Origin: JABDGR01 sp035546135
GTDB taxonomy: Bacteria; Verrucomicrobiota; Verrucomicrobiia; Opitutales; JABDGR01
Length of the DNA stretch: 6,537 nt
Assembly: GCA_035546135.1 (NCBI GenBank)
Contig: DASZWY010000148.1
Coordinates: 1 to 6,537, forward strand
Direction: 5' to 3'
In this document: piece after piece, positions 5,821-6,537 of the stretch
How the letters are laid out: each line of letters starts with the position of its first letter
Position numbering within the stretch: the first letter of the stretch is position 1
Position numbers and translations under genes: made by a program
Notes under the pieces: model-generated
What the model saw: only the letters and a program-made list of their open reading frames with translations
Told to the model about the DNA's origin: nothing
The model's database searches: none

Positions 5821-5850
5821 TTCACCGCAAAGGCGTGCGGAACGCAAAGA
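5821..5850 (-). repeat. Degenerate 9 bp repeat upstream of recA
   Basis: On the minus strand the segment reads TCTTTGCGT, TCCGCACGC, CTTTGCGG, TGAA: three related units of about nine bases. Its end resembles that of the repeat at 3128-3151. It would lie in the recA leader if the promoter at 5887-5914 is used. Confidence 0.4.
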
Positions 5851-5886
5851 TTTTTCGGCTTCGCGCTCCCGGCCTCTTGCCGCTGA

Positions 5887-5914
5887 AAAATAGGCAGGAA
5901 AAAGCCCTTGGCAA
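5887..5914 (-). promoter_or_regulatory. Candidate recA promoter
   Basis: On the minus strand, TTGCCA (5914-5909) is followed by a 16-base spacer and TATTTT (5892-5887). Both boxes match four to five of six consensus bases. The leader would be about 100 bases long. The position is sensible for recA, but other weak matches exist in this A/T-rich stretch. Confidence 0.35.
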
Positions 5915-5984
5915 GCCTATAATGCTATTTTGTTCAGTATGCCGCAAAAACCGTCCCTCCCCCTTTTTCGAGGTAGATTTTCCC

Positions 5985-6067
5985 GCCGACCGGGTGGGCA
6001 GAATTAGGTTTTGCGGTTAAGGTCGAAACTTGAATTGATGGTCGGCAGGCGGCCACCCCGGGCCGCC
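5985..6067 (+). promoter_or_regulatory. Two adjacent inverted repeats in the leader of the exported-protein gene
   Basis: The first inverted repeat pairs GCCGACC (5985-5991) with GGTCGGC (6040-6046) and has a weaker inner pairing (GAATTAGGTTT against AAACTTGAATT). One base later, GGCGGCC (6048-6054) and GGCCGCC (6061-6067) form a perfect 7 bp stem with a six-base loop. No T run follows, so a terminator is unlikely. If transcription starts near TATAAT at 5918, both would be in the 5' leader, about 40 bases from the start codon. Confidence 0.4.
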
Positions 6068-6109
6068 CGGCACCCGCCCGTCTTACCCTTCACCAACCCA
6101 AAACGCATC

Positions 6110-6537
6110 ATGAAAACAGCACTCATCGCCCTGGTTCTTCTCGGAGGCGCGGCCTTCTTCGCGTCGGCGCAAAGCGCCACGACGCCGGCCACCGCCTCGC
6201 CGTCCGTCGGCATTCCGGACGTCGTCGTGGACGGCTTCCGCGCGTACCTCAACGGCGGCTACGCGGGCGCGACGTCCGTCTGGTCGCGCAATTCGACGCT
6301 GCAGCTCGACACGCAGGCCGTGCAGAACATGAACACCATCCTGCTGACGGAAGGCAACCTGGCCGGCGCGTTCACGGGCGCGGAGGTCGTGCGCATCGTG
6401 AGCCTGTCGCAGTCCGTCGAGGAGGTGTACGTCAGCGCCAAATACCAAAACGGCATCCTCTTCATGAGCTTCACCTGCTACAAGCAGCCGGACAAGTGGA
6501 TCGTCACCGCCTTCGCCGCCGACAAGGACGCCACCAA
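6110..6537 (+). CDS. Small exported protein of unknown function (3' truncated by window edge)
   Basis: No stop is reached; 142 codons plus two bases are visible. The N-terminus is a clear Sec signal peptide: K2, a hydrophobic core from about 4 to 17, and an ASA motif (18-20) with likely cleavage before Q21. The mature part starts with a Thr/Ala/Pro/Ser-rich stretch, then VDGFRAYLNGGYAGATSVW, a second helical stretch (TQAVQNMNTILL), and several likely strands ending in KWIVTAFAADKDATK. Two helices followed by strands are compatible with an NTF2-like fold (a guess from pattern only). One cysteine (FTCYKQ) is present and no lipobox. I do not recognise the family. The ATG at 6110 is chosen because it opens the signal peptide; the leader is C/A-rich without a Shine-Dalgarno motif. 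It is transcribed away from recA. Confidence 0.8.
   Translation, partial: MKTALIALVLLGGAAFFASAQSATTPATASPSVGIPDVVVDGFRAYLNGGYAGATSVWSRNSTLQLDTQAVQNMNTILLTEGNLAGAFTGAEVVRIVSLSQSVEEVYVSAKYQNGILFMSFTCYKQPDKWIVTAFAADKDAT

Larger units (their letters stand above)
5782..6109. other. 328 bp divergent intergenic region
   Basis: This region separates recA (leftward) from the exported-protein gene (rightward) and must hold promoters for both. Seen in it: a degenerate repeat at 5821-5850, an A/T-richer stretch at about 5885-5980 with a candidate recA promoter (5887-5914) and a TATAAT hexamer (5918-5923) on the + strand, and two adjacent inverted repeats at 5985-6046 and 6048-6067. I see no gene or RNA-coding signature. 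Confidence 0.7.

Noticed and set aside
5782..5847. N-terminal extension of RecA to an ATG at 5847
   Set aside because: The extension has no RecA character and overlaps a repeat; the conserved protein starts at 5781.
5918..5923. Perfect TATAAT on the + strand as promoter of the exported-protein gene
   Set aside because: No acceptable -35 box lies 16-18 bases upstream (CAGGAA there), and the start codon is about 190 bases away. It is mentioned only as a possibility, not called as a promoter.
5782..5930. LexA/SOS box upstream of recA
   Set aside because: I found neither CTGT-N8-ACAG nor GAAC-N4-GTTC. GAACCAGTTC at 3001-3010 has the wrong spacing and lies in the palindromic element.
1..6537. 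A new defence, toxin-antitoxin or biosynthetic system
   Set aside because: All but one gene belong to recognisable families with ordinary roles, and no cluster logic of such a system is visible.

Overview
This is a 6.5 kb, GC-rich chromosomal segment from a bacterium, most likely a member of the Verrucomicrobiota (possibly Opitutaceae-like). That placement is an inference from the general look of RecA, the mix of neighbours, the lack of Shine-Dalgarno motifs and the many short dispersed repeats. No rRNA, tRNA or CRISPR is present to test it. The genes are mostly housekeeping: a UvrD/PcrA-type helicase, a BI-1/YccA-type membrane protein, a Nudix hydrolase, a DUF486 membrane protein, a VOC-fold protein, RecA, and the start of a small exported protein.

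Layout. Positions 1-2109 (+) hold the helicase, cut by the left edge just before Walker A. It converges on the BI-1-like gene (2904-2158, -), with a GC-rich hairpin repeat in the 48 bp gap. The BI-1-like gene has a good sigma70-type promoter at 2938-2966. Upstream of that lies a 74 bp palindromic, MITE-like element (2982-3055) whose inner hairpin looks like the transcription terminator of the next unit. That unit runs leftward: recA (5781-4717), VOC protein (4695-4330), DUF486 protein (4268-3903), Nudix hydrolase (3798-3148). The gaps are 21, 61 and 104 bp and show no obvious terminator, so it may be a recA-headed operon. A 328 bp divergent intergenic region (5782-6109) separates recA from a rightward gene for a short secreted protein that is cut by the right edge.

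Functional links. The helicase and RecA both act in DNA repair and recombination. The Nudix enzyme could be a house-cleaning hydrolase, but nothing in the sequence ties it to RecA. I found no new defence or mobile system.

The most interesting signal is the load of short repeats that sit inside genes as well as between them. The Nudix gene carries two in-frame inserts made of an 8 bp repeat array, a 7 bp tandem repeat and a hairpin repeat. The helicase carries a similar 8 bp array in a low-complexity linker. Related repeats overlap the Nudix stop codon and lie upstream of recA.
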